Shown piece after piece: positions 50,112 through 57,655 of a stretch of DNA of 64,000 nucleotides. Both the position numbers and the translations under genes were made by a program. The stretch's first letter is position 1, and the number at the start of each line of letters is the position of its first letter. This DNA is from DATKSG01 sp035531775. Lineage in GTDB: Bacteria > Actinomycetota > Acidimicrobiia > Acidimicrobiales > UBA8190. The notes under the pieces are model-generated. The model was not told the origin of the DNA, did no database searches, and saw only the letters and a list, made by a program, of their open reading frames with translations. The stretch lies in contig DATKSG010000032.1 of NCBI GenBank assembly GCA_035531775.1, positions 1 to 64,000 of the forward strand, in the 5' to 3' direction.

Positions 50112-50133
50112 TTCATGCTCTATTACGACATCT
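50112..50133 (+). repeat. Second copy of the glnA 3' end
   Basis: Encodes FMLYYDI and is followed by TGA (50133-50135). It matches 47571-47592 at 21 of 22 positions. Sequence upstream of it is unrelated to glnA. A hairpin of terminator type follows 23 bases later, as would be expected behind a glnA gene. Confidence 0.7.
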
Positions 50134-50157
50134 GATCGGTTCGTGGATCGCAGCTTG

Positions 50158-50189
50158 GAGAAGGGGCGCCCTGTGGGACGGCCCTTCTC
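50158..50189. terminator. Hairpin, possible bidirectional terminator
   Basis: GAGAAGGG (50158-50165) and CCCTTCTC (50182-50189) are perfect arms. It lies behind the minus-strand gene ending at 50220 and behind the glnA 3' copy on the plus strand. No long T-tract on either side. Confidence 0.5.
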
Positions 50190-50219
50190 TTGCCGACGAC
50201 GGTCTTCGCGACCGGCTGG

Positions 50220-51434
50220 TTACCGGCTGAGATCGCTGCCGAGGGTGTGACCGACGAACCGCGGCTCCCGCTCGTTGGCGATGAGCTGTCGGACCTGTGT
50301 CGTCGTGGCCTCGACGCTGTCCAGGTTGGCGGCCGCCAGCATAAGCGCGCCGTAGGCCGCCCACACGTCGGCGCTGGTGATCTCGTAGCCGTAGCCCTCT
50401 ACCAGCCAGCGAAGTGCGGCGAGCCCTGACCCGAGCGCGAACGCCGGCCGCTCGTCAGCGAAGTCCCGAGCCGCTCGGGCGAGCGTTCGCGGGTCGCACG
50501 GGGTGCTGTTCGCCACGGCGAGTGCATCGTCGTAGAGCCCGGCAGCCTTCGCCGCCGCGAACCACTTGCCCTCCTGGCCGGGCGTCGTCCGTACGAGGTC
50601 TGCGAGCAACTCCCCGGGGGCTTTGTGCGGGTAGAGCTTGGCAGTGGCTCTGAAGGCGGCGGTATACGTCGTGGCCCTGTCGGGACGCAGCCCGTAGCGT
50701 CGGTACGCCTCATCGACCAGGCCAGAGGAGAGAAGTATCTCCTCGCAGATCTCGTCGACCTCGCGGCCGGAGGTCCACGGGCCTCGGCAGGACTCGGCGT
50801 AGCGGATCGCCTCGGCCTTTTGTCCCATGGCCGCCAACGCCTTCACTGCCCAGCGCTTATACGGCCAGATGGCGTCCACCTCGAGGAGCTCGACGATCTC
50901 GTGGTACCGCTCTGCCGCGGACAACGCGCTCAGACAGGCGGAGGTGCCGTGGAAATGCCCGTGCAGCGAAGGGTCGGGACTCAGGGCCAAGCGCGTCGTG
51001 CTCAGTAGGCGGTCAGCCCAGTTTGAAGCGACCTCCTTCGAGGCGCACAGCTCGCCCCAGAAATCCGCCAGCACCTCGATGTACGGCATGCGGTCGGCTT
51101 CGTGGGCGACCCAGAGGCGCTCGAGCCAACGATCGCGGGTCTTTGCGTCAACTTCTACTACGGCGACGATGGGGACGAGGTCGCGAACGGCGTTGTAGAC
51201 AGCGGTTCCGAGCGCGCCGGAGGAGCTGTCGACTTGCTCCAGAGCGGGTGAGACGCGCTCGAGGAACAACACCGCACCCTCAGCACCGAGTACGGGGTCG
51301 TGGCGGGCGACCTTCTTGATCTCAGCCGCCGCTTCCTTGACCCGCTGCACAGCCAGGCGCGACGACTTCCATCCGAACGCGCCTCGCCGAAAGCGCGCCC
51401 TGAATGCCCAGGCGGACGACCCGTTCCCCGTCAC
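50220..51434 (-). CDS. Helical-repeat protein of unknown function
   Basis: 404 residues, almost all predicted helix, in TPR-like pairs: for example AERYHEIVELLEVDAIWPYK, RWAVKALAAMGQKAEAIRYA, then GLYDDALAVANSTPCDPRTL and ARAARDFADERPAFALGSGL. No signal peptide or catalytic motif seen. It begins at GTG 51434. Isolated from its neighbours by a hairpin on one side and a cyclic-nucleotide-binding gene on the other. Possibly a scaffold; I do not recognise the family. Confidence 0.65.
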   Translation of the reverse strand: MTGNGSSAWAFRARFRRGAFGWKSSRLAVQRVKEAAAEIKKVARHDPVLGAEGAVLFLERVSPALEQVDSSSGALGTAVYNAVRDLVPIVAVVEVDAKTRDRWLERLWVAHEADRMPYIEVLADFWGELCASKEVASNWADRLLSTTRLALSPDPSLHGHFHGTSACLSALSAAERYHEIVELLEVDAIWPYKRWAVKALAAMGQKAEAIRYAESCRGPWTSGREVDEICEEILLSSGLVDEAYRRYGLRPDRATTYTAAFRATAKLYPHKAPGELLADLVRTTPGQEGKWFAAAKAAGLYDDALAVANSTPCDPRTLARAARDFADERPAFALGSGLAALRWLVEGYGYEITSADVWAAYGALMLAAANLDSVEATTTQVRQLIANEREPRFVGHTLGSDLSR

Positions 51435-51474
51435 GCTCTGGTCGTGTCGAGCGAGCTGGGTAGCTCGTCGAACC

Positions 51475-51903
51475 TCAGTGCTGGACCGAAGCGTTGGTCT
51501 GGCGCAGGCGGCTGGCCATGGAGGCCAGCATCTTGAGCGCCAACGCCGGCGAGGATTCGACCAGGCGGACGAACTCTCGGCGGTCGAGCACCAGGGCCTC
51601 GACCTCGCTCACAGTCTTCACCTGCGCGCTGCGCGGCTTGCCGTCGAGCAGGGCCATCTCGCCGAAGAAGTCGCCCGGCCCGAAATCGGCCATCTGGGCG
51701 CCGTCGAGCTCGCACACGGCTTTGCCCGAGACGATGACGAAGAACTCGCTCCCGCGCTCGCCGGGCCGGGTGAGTTCCCGGTCGGGGGCCAGGGTCACCG
51801 GTGTCCCGAGCCCGGCGATGGAGCGGAGCTCCTTGTCGGTGCAATCGGCGAATAGCGGCACCTGACGCAAGGTTTCGATGACGCCCTTGGGGACTCGGCC
51901 CAT
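51475..51903 (-). CDS. Stand-alone cyclic-nucleotide-binding domain protein
   Basis: 142 residues from ATG 51903 (GAGGAGA before it). The phosphate-binding cassette is FGEMALLDGKPRSAQV, with Glu and Arg placed for cAMP. The protein ends soon after the C-helix (LALKMLASMASRLRQTNASV) and has no helix-turn-helix, unlike Crp. It may sense cAMP and act through another protein. Confidence 0.88.
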   Translation of the reverse strand: MGRVPKGVIETLRQVPLFADCTDKELRSIAGLGTPVTLAPDRELTRPGERGSEFFVIVSGKAVCELDGAQMADFGPGDFFGEMALLDGKPRSAQVKTVSEVEALVLDRREFVRLVESSPALALKMLASMASRLRQTNASVQH

Positions 51904-52080
51904 CACGTCTCCTCTCGCCGGGCCGTCGACGCCCTGGCGCCCGCGGCCCAAGGATGCCCGGTCCGACGCATCGGAGCAACCGCTCTCGACGCCCCGACCC
52001 CTCCGCAGTAGCGTCAGCTCCGGCAGTACGGCGGCGGTCGGCCCTCGGGCCCGACCTCGACTCGGCGGAGGCGGACGTCC

Positions 52081-53763
52081 ATGGCAGAGCACCCGGTCCC
52101 GGCCCGTAGCGTCACGTCCCGGCGCTCCTTCATCAAAGCCGGGGCCATGCTGGGCGCCGCCGGCGCCGGCGCCACCCTCGGGGGGCTGGGTCTGGGACGA
52201 CGCCAGGGCCGGTTGATCGACGCCGCGGTGGCATCGTCCACCTCGGTCCCGGCCCGCCTCGACGACATCGAGCACGTGGTGATCCTCATCCAGGAGAACC
52301 GGTCCTTCGACCACTACTTCGGCAGCTACCGGGGCGTAGCCGGCTTCGCCGACGCTCATGTCCCCCTGCAGCCGGCTCACGGAAACCGGCCCATCTGGTA
52401 CCAGTACGGCTGGGAGCCGGGCGACGCGAGTGCCGACCCGGCGCACTACACCTTGCCGTTCCATCTCGACACGTCGCGCCATTCGACCGACGCCGCCTGT
52501 GTAGACGATCCCACCCACGCCTGGGCACCGCAGCACCTCAGCTGGAACGGGGGAGCGATGGACGGCTTCCTTTCCACCCACATCGCGGCCAACGGGGTGG
52601 CCGGCGGCCCGCACACCATGGGCTATTACACCCGGGCCGACCTCGGCTTCTACTATGCGCTGGCCGACGCCTTCACCATCTGCGACCACTACCACCACTC
52701 GGTGCTCGGTCCCACCACGCCCAATCGCCTTTATTCGGTGTCGGCCACCCTCGACCCCCACGGGACCGGGGGAGGCCCGGTCACGAGCAACCCCGGCGGC
52801 CAGACACCCCTGGCCCCTTCCACCTTCGGGGGGCCGAGCTTCCGGTGGAAGACCATGGCCGATGTCCTCGAAGCGGCCGGCGTCAGCTGGAAGGCGTACC
52901 AACCGCCGGGCTCGCAGGTGTCGGACACCTTCTCCGACAACGTCCTTCTCTATTTCAAGCAATTCCAGGATCCGACGTCACCGCTGTTCGCCAAAGGCGT
53001 GTTGCCGTCGTTCCCGGGGAACTTCCAAGCCGACGTGGCCAGCGGCACGCTTCCTTCGGTGTCGTGGATCATGTCCATGGGCGTGGTGGACGAGCACCCG
53101 CCGGCCCCACCGGTCTTCGGCGACCTGGCCGTGACCCAGCAGGTGCTGGCCACCTTGTTGTCCAACCCGGCAGTGTGGGAGAAGACCATCGTGTTCGTCA
53201 CCTACGACGAGAACGGAGGGTTCTTCGACCACGTCGTCCCGCCCACCGCTCCGGCTGGCACCGCCGACGAGTATCTGACGGCCACTCCCACCATCGGCGG
53301 CGACGGCGGCCCCGGTGGGACCATCATCACCGGGCCCATCGGCCTCGGGTTCCGGGTCCCGATGCTGGTGCTATCCCCCTTCAGCGCCGGAGGCTTCGTG
53401 TGCCGCGACACCTTCGACCACACGTCGCTGCTCCGCTTCATCGAGACCCGCTTCGCCACACCCGTGCCCAACCTGAGCGCTTGGCGCCGCAGCGTGACCG
53501 GCGACCTCACCTCGGCCGTCAACTTCGCCGGAGGGTCGCCAACAACTGTGGAGGCCGTCCGCCAGCTGGTGGCCGACGCCCAAGTCGTGGCCTCGACCGA
53601 CGTGGCCGGCCAGGGTGAGGCGGTGGCCACCGAATGTCCGGCCAATGCCGAGGCCGACGAGCTCGGACTGGTCGGAAGCCCACCGGCGTATCCCATCCCC
53701 ACTCCGCAGACCATGCCGACCCAGGAGTCGGGCAGTGCCCCCAGCCCGAGCGGGCCGGGGTGA
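52081..53763 (+). CDS. Tat-exported phospholipase C / phosphoesterase
   Basis: 560 residues. A Tat signal (SRRSFIKAGAMLGAAGAGAT) is followed by the phosphoesterase family core: VVILIQENRSFDHYFGSYRG, FYYALADAFTICDHYHHSVL, TIVFVTYDENGGFFDHVVPP and FDHTSLLRFIETRF. These are metal and catalytic segments shared by non-specific phospholipase C and AcpA-type acid phosphatases. Exported folded; releases phosphate or head groups from lipids. The C-terminal tail is Pro/Ser-rich. Confidence 0.92.
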   Translation: MAEHPVPARSVTSRRSFIKAGAMLGAAGAGATLGGLGLGRRQGRLIDAAVASSTSVPARLDDIEHVVILIQENRSFDHYFGSYRGVAGFADAHVPLQPAHGNRPIWYQYGWEPGDASADPAHYTLPFHLDTSRHSTDAACVDDPTHAWAPQHLSWNGGAMDGFLSTHIAANGVAGGPHTMGYYTRADLGFYYALADAFTICDHYHHSVLGPTTPNRLYSVSATLDPHGTGGGPVTSNPGGQTPLAPSTFGGPSFRWKTMADVLEAAGVSWKAYQPPGSQVSDTFSDNVLLYFKQFQDPTSPLFAKGVLPSFPGNFQADVASGTLPSVSWIMSMGVVDEHPPAPPVFGDLAVTQQVLATLLSNPAVWEKTIVFVTYDENGGFFDHVVPPTAPAGTADEYLTATPTIGGDGGPGGTIITGPIGLGFRVPMLVLSPFSAGGFVCRDTFDHTSLLRFIETRFATPVPNLSAWRRSVTGDLTSAVNFAGGSPTTVEAVRQLVADAQVVASTDVAGQGEAVATECPANAEADELGLVGSPPAYPIPTPQTMPTQESGSAPSPSGPG

Positions 53764-53839
53764 GAGCGCCATCTGCCGCTTCCACGGCCATAGCCCTGCG
53801 GTAGCTTCGCCTGGTCGAACGGGGCGAGGAGGCGAGCGG

Positions 53840-54799
53840 ATGGGGGAAGGTGCCGACGGTGTCATCCGCACCGTCGACCTCACCAAGGTCTACGCCGGCA
53901 CCGACTTCCGAGCCGTCGACGAGCTCAACCTGAGCGTCACGGCGGGCGAGATCTTCGGCCTCCTCGGCCCGAACGGAGCCGGCAAGACGACCACGGCCGG
54001 CATGCTCACGACCAGGGTGGTGCCCACTGCGGGCCAGGCCTTCGTGGCCGGTATCGACGTGGTGGCTCACCCGGCGCTGACCAAGCAGCTGATCGGCGTG
54101 GTCTCGCAGACCAACACGCTCGACCGACAGCTCAATGTGTGGGAGAACCTCTACTTCCACGGGCGGCTGTTCGCCATGGGAGCGGCCGAGTCGCGCCGCA
54201 GCGCCGACGAGCTTCTCGAGAAGTTCCAGTTGGCCCGGTGGGCCAAGGCATCGGTCTACGACCTCTCAGGTGGCATGGCCCAGCGCCTCATGGTGGCCCG
54301 GTCGATCTTCCACCGCCCCGCCGTGCTCTTCATGGACGAGCCCACCGCCGGGCTCGATCCCCAGGGCCGCCTGGCGCTGTGGGAGATACTGCGCGAGCTC
54401 AACGCCGAAGGCCAGACCATCCTGCTCACCACCCACTACATGGAGGAGGCCGACCAGCTCTGTGGCCGGGTGGCCATCATGGACCACGGACGGATCCTGG
54501 CCCTCGACACCCCCGCCGGCCTCAAGCAGAGCGTAGGAGCCGACACCATCGTCACGGTCAAGGCCCACGGGGATCAGCAGCGCCTGGCCGAGGTGCTCAG
54601 CGGCGCTGTGGAGGGAGTCACCCGCACCCGGCTCACCGACGACGGCGTGGAGCTCCATGTGCGCGGTGGCCAGCGCCTGCTCGCCCGGGTGGTGGCCGGC
54701 GCCGAAGCCGGTGGCTTCGAAGTCGGGGACCTCTCGGTCACCGAGCCCACCTTGGAGACGGTGTTCATCACCCTCACCGGCAAGGAGCTGCGCGACTGA
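53840..54799 (+). CDS. ABC transporter ATP-binding protein (DrrA-like)
   Basis: 319 residues from ATG 53840 with GAGGAGG upstream. Walker A GPNGAGKTTT, signature LSGGMAQRL, Walker B VLFMDEPTAGLDP and the C-terminal DrrA-type domain ending PTLETVFITLTGKELRD. Drives export by the ABC-2 permease encoded next, with which it overlaps by one base (TGATG). Substrate may be a drug, lipid or antibiotic. Confidence 0.93.
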   Translation: MGEGADGVIRTVDLTKVYAGTDFRAVDELNLSVTAGEIFGLLGPNGAGKTTTAGMLTTRVVPTAGQAFVAGIDVVAHPALTKQLIGVVSQTNTLDRQLNVWENLYFHGRLFAMGAAESRRSADELLEKFQLARWAKASVYDLSGGMAQRLMVARSIFHRPAVLFMDEPTAGLDPQGRLALWEILRELNAEGQTILLTTHYMEEADQLCGRVAIMDHGRILALDTPAGLKQSVGADTIVTVKAHGDQQRLAEVLSGAVEGVTRTRLTDDGVELHVRGGQRLLARVVAGAEAGGFEVGDLSVTEPTLETVFITLTGKELRD

Positions 54800-55713
54800 T
54801 GGTGGGCATCGACTCCGCCCCCGTCCCTGGACCGGTCCCCGGTGCCATCGTGGCCGGCCCGGCCCGCTCGGCGCTGTCGGCCGGCAGGATCGCCCTGCGG
54901 GCACTGCTGCTTCGCGACCTGGTGGTGTTGCGCAAGCACTTCTGGGAGTTCGCCATCAGGACGCTGGTGCAGCCGTTTCTTCTGTGCTTCGTCTTCCTCT
55001 TCGTCTTCCCCAAGATCGGCCAGGCCGTCGGCACGGCGCGTCCCCCCGGCGGCGGTGGTGGCGGGGGGGCGGTCCAATCGGCGTTCGCCACTGTGCTCGT
55101 GCCCGGCGTGGTCGGCATCTCGATCATGTTCCAGGGCGTGCAGTCCGTCGCCCTGCAGATGGCAACCGAGTTCGGCTTCACCCGGGAGATCGAGGACCGG
55201 GTGCAGGCTCCCTGTCCCATTTGGCTGGTGGCAATGTCCAAGGTCCTCTCCGGCGCCATGCAGGGCCTGATAGCCGCCGCCATCGTCCTCCCCATCGCCT
55301 CGGTGGTCCACGCGGCGGGGGTGCGAGCCGAGCTGTCGCTGCACTGGTGGGTCATCCTCACCCTCGTCCCCATCTCCTGCGTCGCCATGACCTCGCTGGG
55401 CCTGGTGCTCGGCACCACCTTCGAGCCACGCAACATCGGCCTGATGTTCGGCTTCGTCGTCCTGCCCATTACGTTCCTGGGCGGCACCTACTACCAGTGG
55501 ACGCGCCTGGCCCCGGTGCAACTCGGCAGCTGGCACTGGTTGCAGACCGTCGTCCTCGTGAACCCGCTCATATACGTGAACGAGGGCATGCGAGCGGCGT
55601 TCACCGACGCTCCGCACATGCACCTGTATGTGATCTACCCGGTGCTCGTCGCCTTCTGCACCGGGTTCCTCGCCCTGGGGTTGCGCAACTTCCGGCGGCG
55701 GGTGCTCTCGTGA
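54799..55713 (+). CDS. ABC-2 type permease (DrrB-like)
   Basis: 304 residues. Six membrane segments, beginning with FAIRTLVQPFLLCFVFLFVF, and including LIAAAIVLPIASVVHA, LGLVLGTTFEPRNIGLMFGF and YVIYPVLVAFCTGFLALGL. A Gly-rich loop (PPGGGGGGGA) lies after the first helix. The family PLxYxNE motif is NPLIYVNEGMR. It is the membrane partner of the preceding ATPase. Coupled to the nitrobindin-like gene by a 4-base overlap. Confidence 0.92.
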   Translation: MVGIDSAPVPGPVPGAIVAGPARSALSAGRIALRALLLRDLVVLRKHFWEFAIRTLVQPFLLCFVFLFVFPKIGQAVGTARPPGGGGGGGAVQSAFATVLVPGVVGISIMFQGVQSVALQMATEFGFTREIEDRVQAPCPIWLVAMSKVLSGAMQGLIAAAIVLPIASVVHAAGVRAELSLHWWVILTLVPISCVAMTSLGLVLGTTFEPRNIGLMFGFVVLPITFLGGTYYQWTRLAPVQLGSWHWLQTVVLVNPLIYVNEGMRAAFTDAPHMHLYVIYPVLVAFCTGFLALGLRNFRRRVLS

Positions 55714-56192
55714 CGGACCTCGGTCCCGAGCCGCACCCGGCTCTCGGCGACCTCGTGGCCCTGATCGGGATCTGGACCGGCCATGGGCGGGGCTTCTACC
55801 CGACCATCGCCTCCTTCACCTATGGCGAGGAGCTGCGCCTCGGCCACGTGGGCAAGCCCTTTCTCACCTGGGCCCAGCGGACGTGGAGCCTCGAAGACGG
55901 GCGTCCCCTGCACAGCGAAGTCGGCTATCTACGGCCGTCGGCACCGGGCGGGGTCGAGCTCGTGCTCGCCCACCCCACGGGGGTGGTCGAGGTGACCGAG
56001 GGAACCATGGCCGCCGGGCGCCTCGAGTTGCGCAGCGTGAACATCGGGCTCACCACCACGGCCAAGGAAGTGTCGCAGGTGACGCGCACCATGGAGCTCG
56101 AGGGCGACACCCTGTCCTATGTCCTGGCCATGGCGGCGGTGGGCGAGGACCTGCGGGATCATCTCCAAGCCACCTTGCACCGGTCGGCCTGA
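55710..56192 (+). CDS. Nitrobindin-like haem-binding beta-barrel protein
   Basis: 160 residues from GTG 55710. GIWTGHGRGFYPTI carries the family motif GxWxGxG, and HLQATLHRSA at the C-terminus has the His that binds haem in nitrobindin. The middle is a regular series of beta strands (GGVELVLAHPTGVVEVTEGT). Nitrobindins bind NO or isomerise peroxynitrite. Overlap with the ABC permease gene by GTGA suggests a shared operon rather than a shared reaction. Confidence 0.85.
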   Translation: MTDLGPEPHPALGDLVALIGIWTGHGRGFYPTIASFTYGEELRLGHVGKPFLTWAQRTWSLEDGRPLHSEVGYLRPSAPGGVELVLAHPTGVVEVTEGTMAAGRLELRSVNIGLTTTAKEVSQVTRTMELEGDTLSYVLAMAAVGEDLRDHLQATLHRSA

Positions 56193-56210
56193 ACGACGCC
56201 GAGGAGCCGT

Positions 56211-56768
56211 ATGGACATCGCCCCCGTTTCGCTTCCCGCACCCCGCCTTGACCCGCTCGCCGCCTCGGAATGGGACGAGTTCCTGGCCCGGCTGGCCGCC
56301 GCCACCCCCGGGGGGCCCGAGACCACCCTCAACATCTTCGCCACCTTGGGCCGCCATCGAGAGCTCTTCCGGCGGTGGATCGGCTTCGGCGGCGCTCTGC
56401 TGTCGGGTGTCCTCCCGCCCCGCACGCGCGAGCTGGCCATTTTGCGCACGGCCGCCAACTGCCGGGCCGACTACGAGTGGGCACACCACGTCCCCATGGC
56501 CGGCGCCGCCGGGGTGTCGGCGCTCGAGATCGACGCCCTGAGCCGGCCCCTCGGGGACCACCACTGGGACCCCGCCGACTTCGACGTGCTCAGGGCGGTC
56601 GACGAAATGCACCAGACTCTGGCCCTTACCGACGGCGCTTGGGCCGCCGTCCACGACCACCTCGGTGACGACGCCACCATCGAGCTGATCATGCTGGTCG
56701 GCCAGTACCACCTGGTGGCCCTGGTCCTGCGTACCTTGGGCATCGAGGTCGAGGAGGACCTCGGGTGA
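56211..56768 (+). CDS. Carboxymuconolactone decarboxylase-family (AhpD-like) protein
   Basis: 185 residues. LFRRWIGFGGALLSGVLPPR, TRELAILRTAANCRADYEWA and HHVPMAGAAGVSALEIDAL form the CMD helical core with the conserved YEWxxH segment. AhpD has CxxC; here a single Cys (NCRADYEW) is present, so it is not a classical AhpD. It may be a gamma-carboxymuconolactone decarboxylase-like enzyme of unknown substrate. Same strand as the preceding transporter genes, 18 bases away. Confidence 0.88.
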   Translation: MDIAPVSLPAPRLDPLAASEWDEFLARLAAATPGGPETTLNIFATLGRHRELFRRWIGFGGALLSGVLPPRTRELAILRTAANCRADYEWAHHVPMAGAAGVSALEIDALSRPLGDHHWDPADFDVLRAVDEMHQTLALTDGAWAAVHDHLGDDATIELIMLVGQYHLVALVLRTLGIEVEEDLG

Positions 56769-56778
56769 AGTAGCGGCC

Positions 56779-57399
56779 TCAGAGGCCGTCGGCCACGATG
56801 GCCCCGAGGAGAAGCTCGAAGAACGACTTGAACAGCTCGCCGTCGTCGGGGTCGAGGAACGCCCAGGCCAAGAAGCCCTCCGAGGCGACCTCGACGATGT
56901 GGGCGAGGCGGGCCGGGGGCAGGCGCATGGTCAGCCCGGCCGACGAGGCCAGCTCCTCCATGAACCGGGCCACGGCGTCGGTCATCTGCCGGGCATTGGC
57001 GGCGTAGCGCTCCCGGAACCCCGGGTGGCGCAGGGCGTAGAGCCTGGCCTCGAGGTCGAGGGCGAACCAGTCAGGGTCGCGGGCGATTATCTGGCGGAAG
57101 GCGGCCGACAGCGCCTCGGCGTCGAGCACAGCGGTGGCCGGCCCTTGCTCGAACCATTCGGAGAAGGCGGCCAGGTTCCGCTGCGAGTGGTTGTCCACGG
57201 CGGCCAGGAACAAGCCTTCTTTGTCGTCGAAGTTCTTGTAGATGGCGCCCCGGGTGAATCCGGCCGTTTCGGCGATCTCGTCCAATGAGGCGCCGTAGAA
57301 GCCCCGGCGGGCGAAGACCTGCGTCGCCGCCTCGATGAGCGCGGTACGGGTCAGCTCACGCCTGCGCTCGGGGGTCCAGCGCTCCACGGCCACCCCCAC
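56779..57399 (-). CDS. TetR-family transcription regulator
   Basis: 206 residues from GTG 57399. The DNA-binding helices are RTALIEAATQVFARRGFYGA, then SLDEIAETAGFTRGAIYKNF. The ligand-binding part is mostly helical with VEVASEGFLAWAFLDP. It sits between the CMD-family gene and a divergent 57-residue gene, whose promoter carries a clear inverted repeat; that is the probable binding site of this repressor. Confidence 0.9.
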   Translation of the reverse strand: MGVAVERWTPERRRELTRTALIEAATQVFARRGFYGASLDEIAETAGFTRGAIYKNFDDKEGLFLAAVDNHSQRNLAAFSEWFEQGPATAVLDAEALSAAFRQIIARDPDWFALDLEARLYALRHPGFRERYAANARQMTDAVARFMEELASSAGLTMRLPPARLAHIVEVASEGFLAWAFLDPDDGELFKSFFELLLGAIVADGL

Positions 57400-57421
57400 A
57401 GTCTGCCCCGTTGAGACGGCC

Positions 57422-57468
57422 TTGACTTCTATCAGCAGATACGTATCATAGATACATGACCGTATCTG
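57422..57468 (+). promoter_or_regulatory. Promoter and TetR operator before the small gene
   Basis: TTGACT (57422-57427), 16-base spacer, TATCAT (57444-57449), then ATG six bases later: a strong, leaderless promoter. Palindrome GATACGTATC (57438-57447) covers the -10. The pair CAGATACG (57436-57443) and CGTATCTG (57461-57468) forms a perfect 8-bp inverted repeat spanning the start codon. Both suit repression by the adjacent TetR protein. Confidence 0.65.
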
Positions 57469-57629
57469 AGAAACGGATGGACCTTCCAGCGGAATCGCGG
57501 CAGCAGGAAGGGCTCTCCTGGCTCGAGCGCCAGCTGGCCTGGGAGGCGGTGCTCACCGGCCTGCGCCGGCGGGCTGGCGTCCTGGCGTCGGCGACGGATC
57601 GGGCGGAGCAGGCGCGAACGGCGGCCTGA
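57456..57629 (+). CDS. 57-residue protein under TetR-type control
   Basis: MTVSEKRMDLPAESRQQEGL, then SWLERQLAWEAVLTGLRRRA and GVLASATDRAEQARTAA. Predicted mostly helical and amphipathic, with Trp in SWLERQLAWE; no membrane segment. There is no ribosome-binding site, but the ATG lies six bases from the -10, so it should be translated from a leaderless mRNA. A longer minus-strand frame here is its antisense shadow. No known family. Confidence 0.6.
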   Translation: MTVSEKRMDLPAESRQQEGLSWLERQLAWEAVLTGLRRRAGVLASATDRAEQARTAA

Positions 57630-57655
57630 CCAAGGACGCCGGCGGGCCGGTCCAC

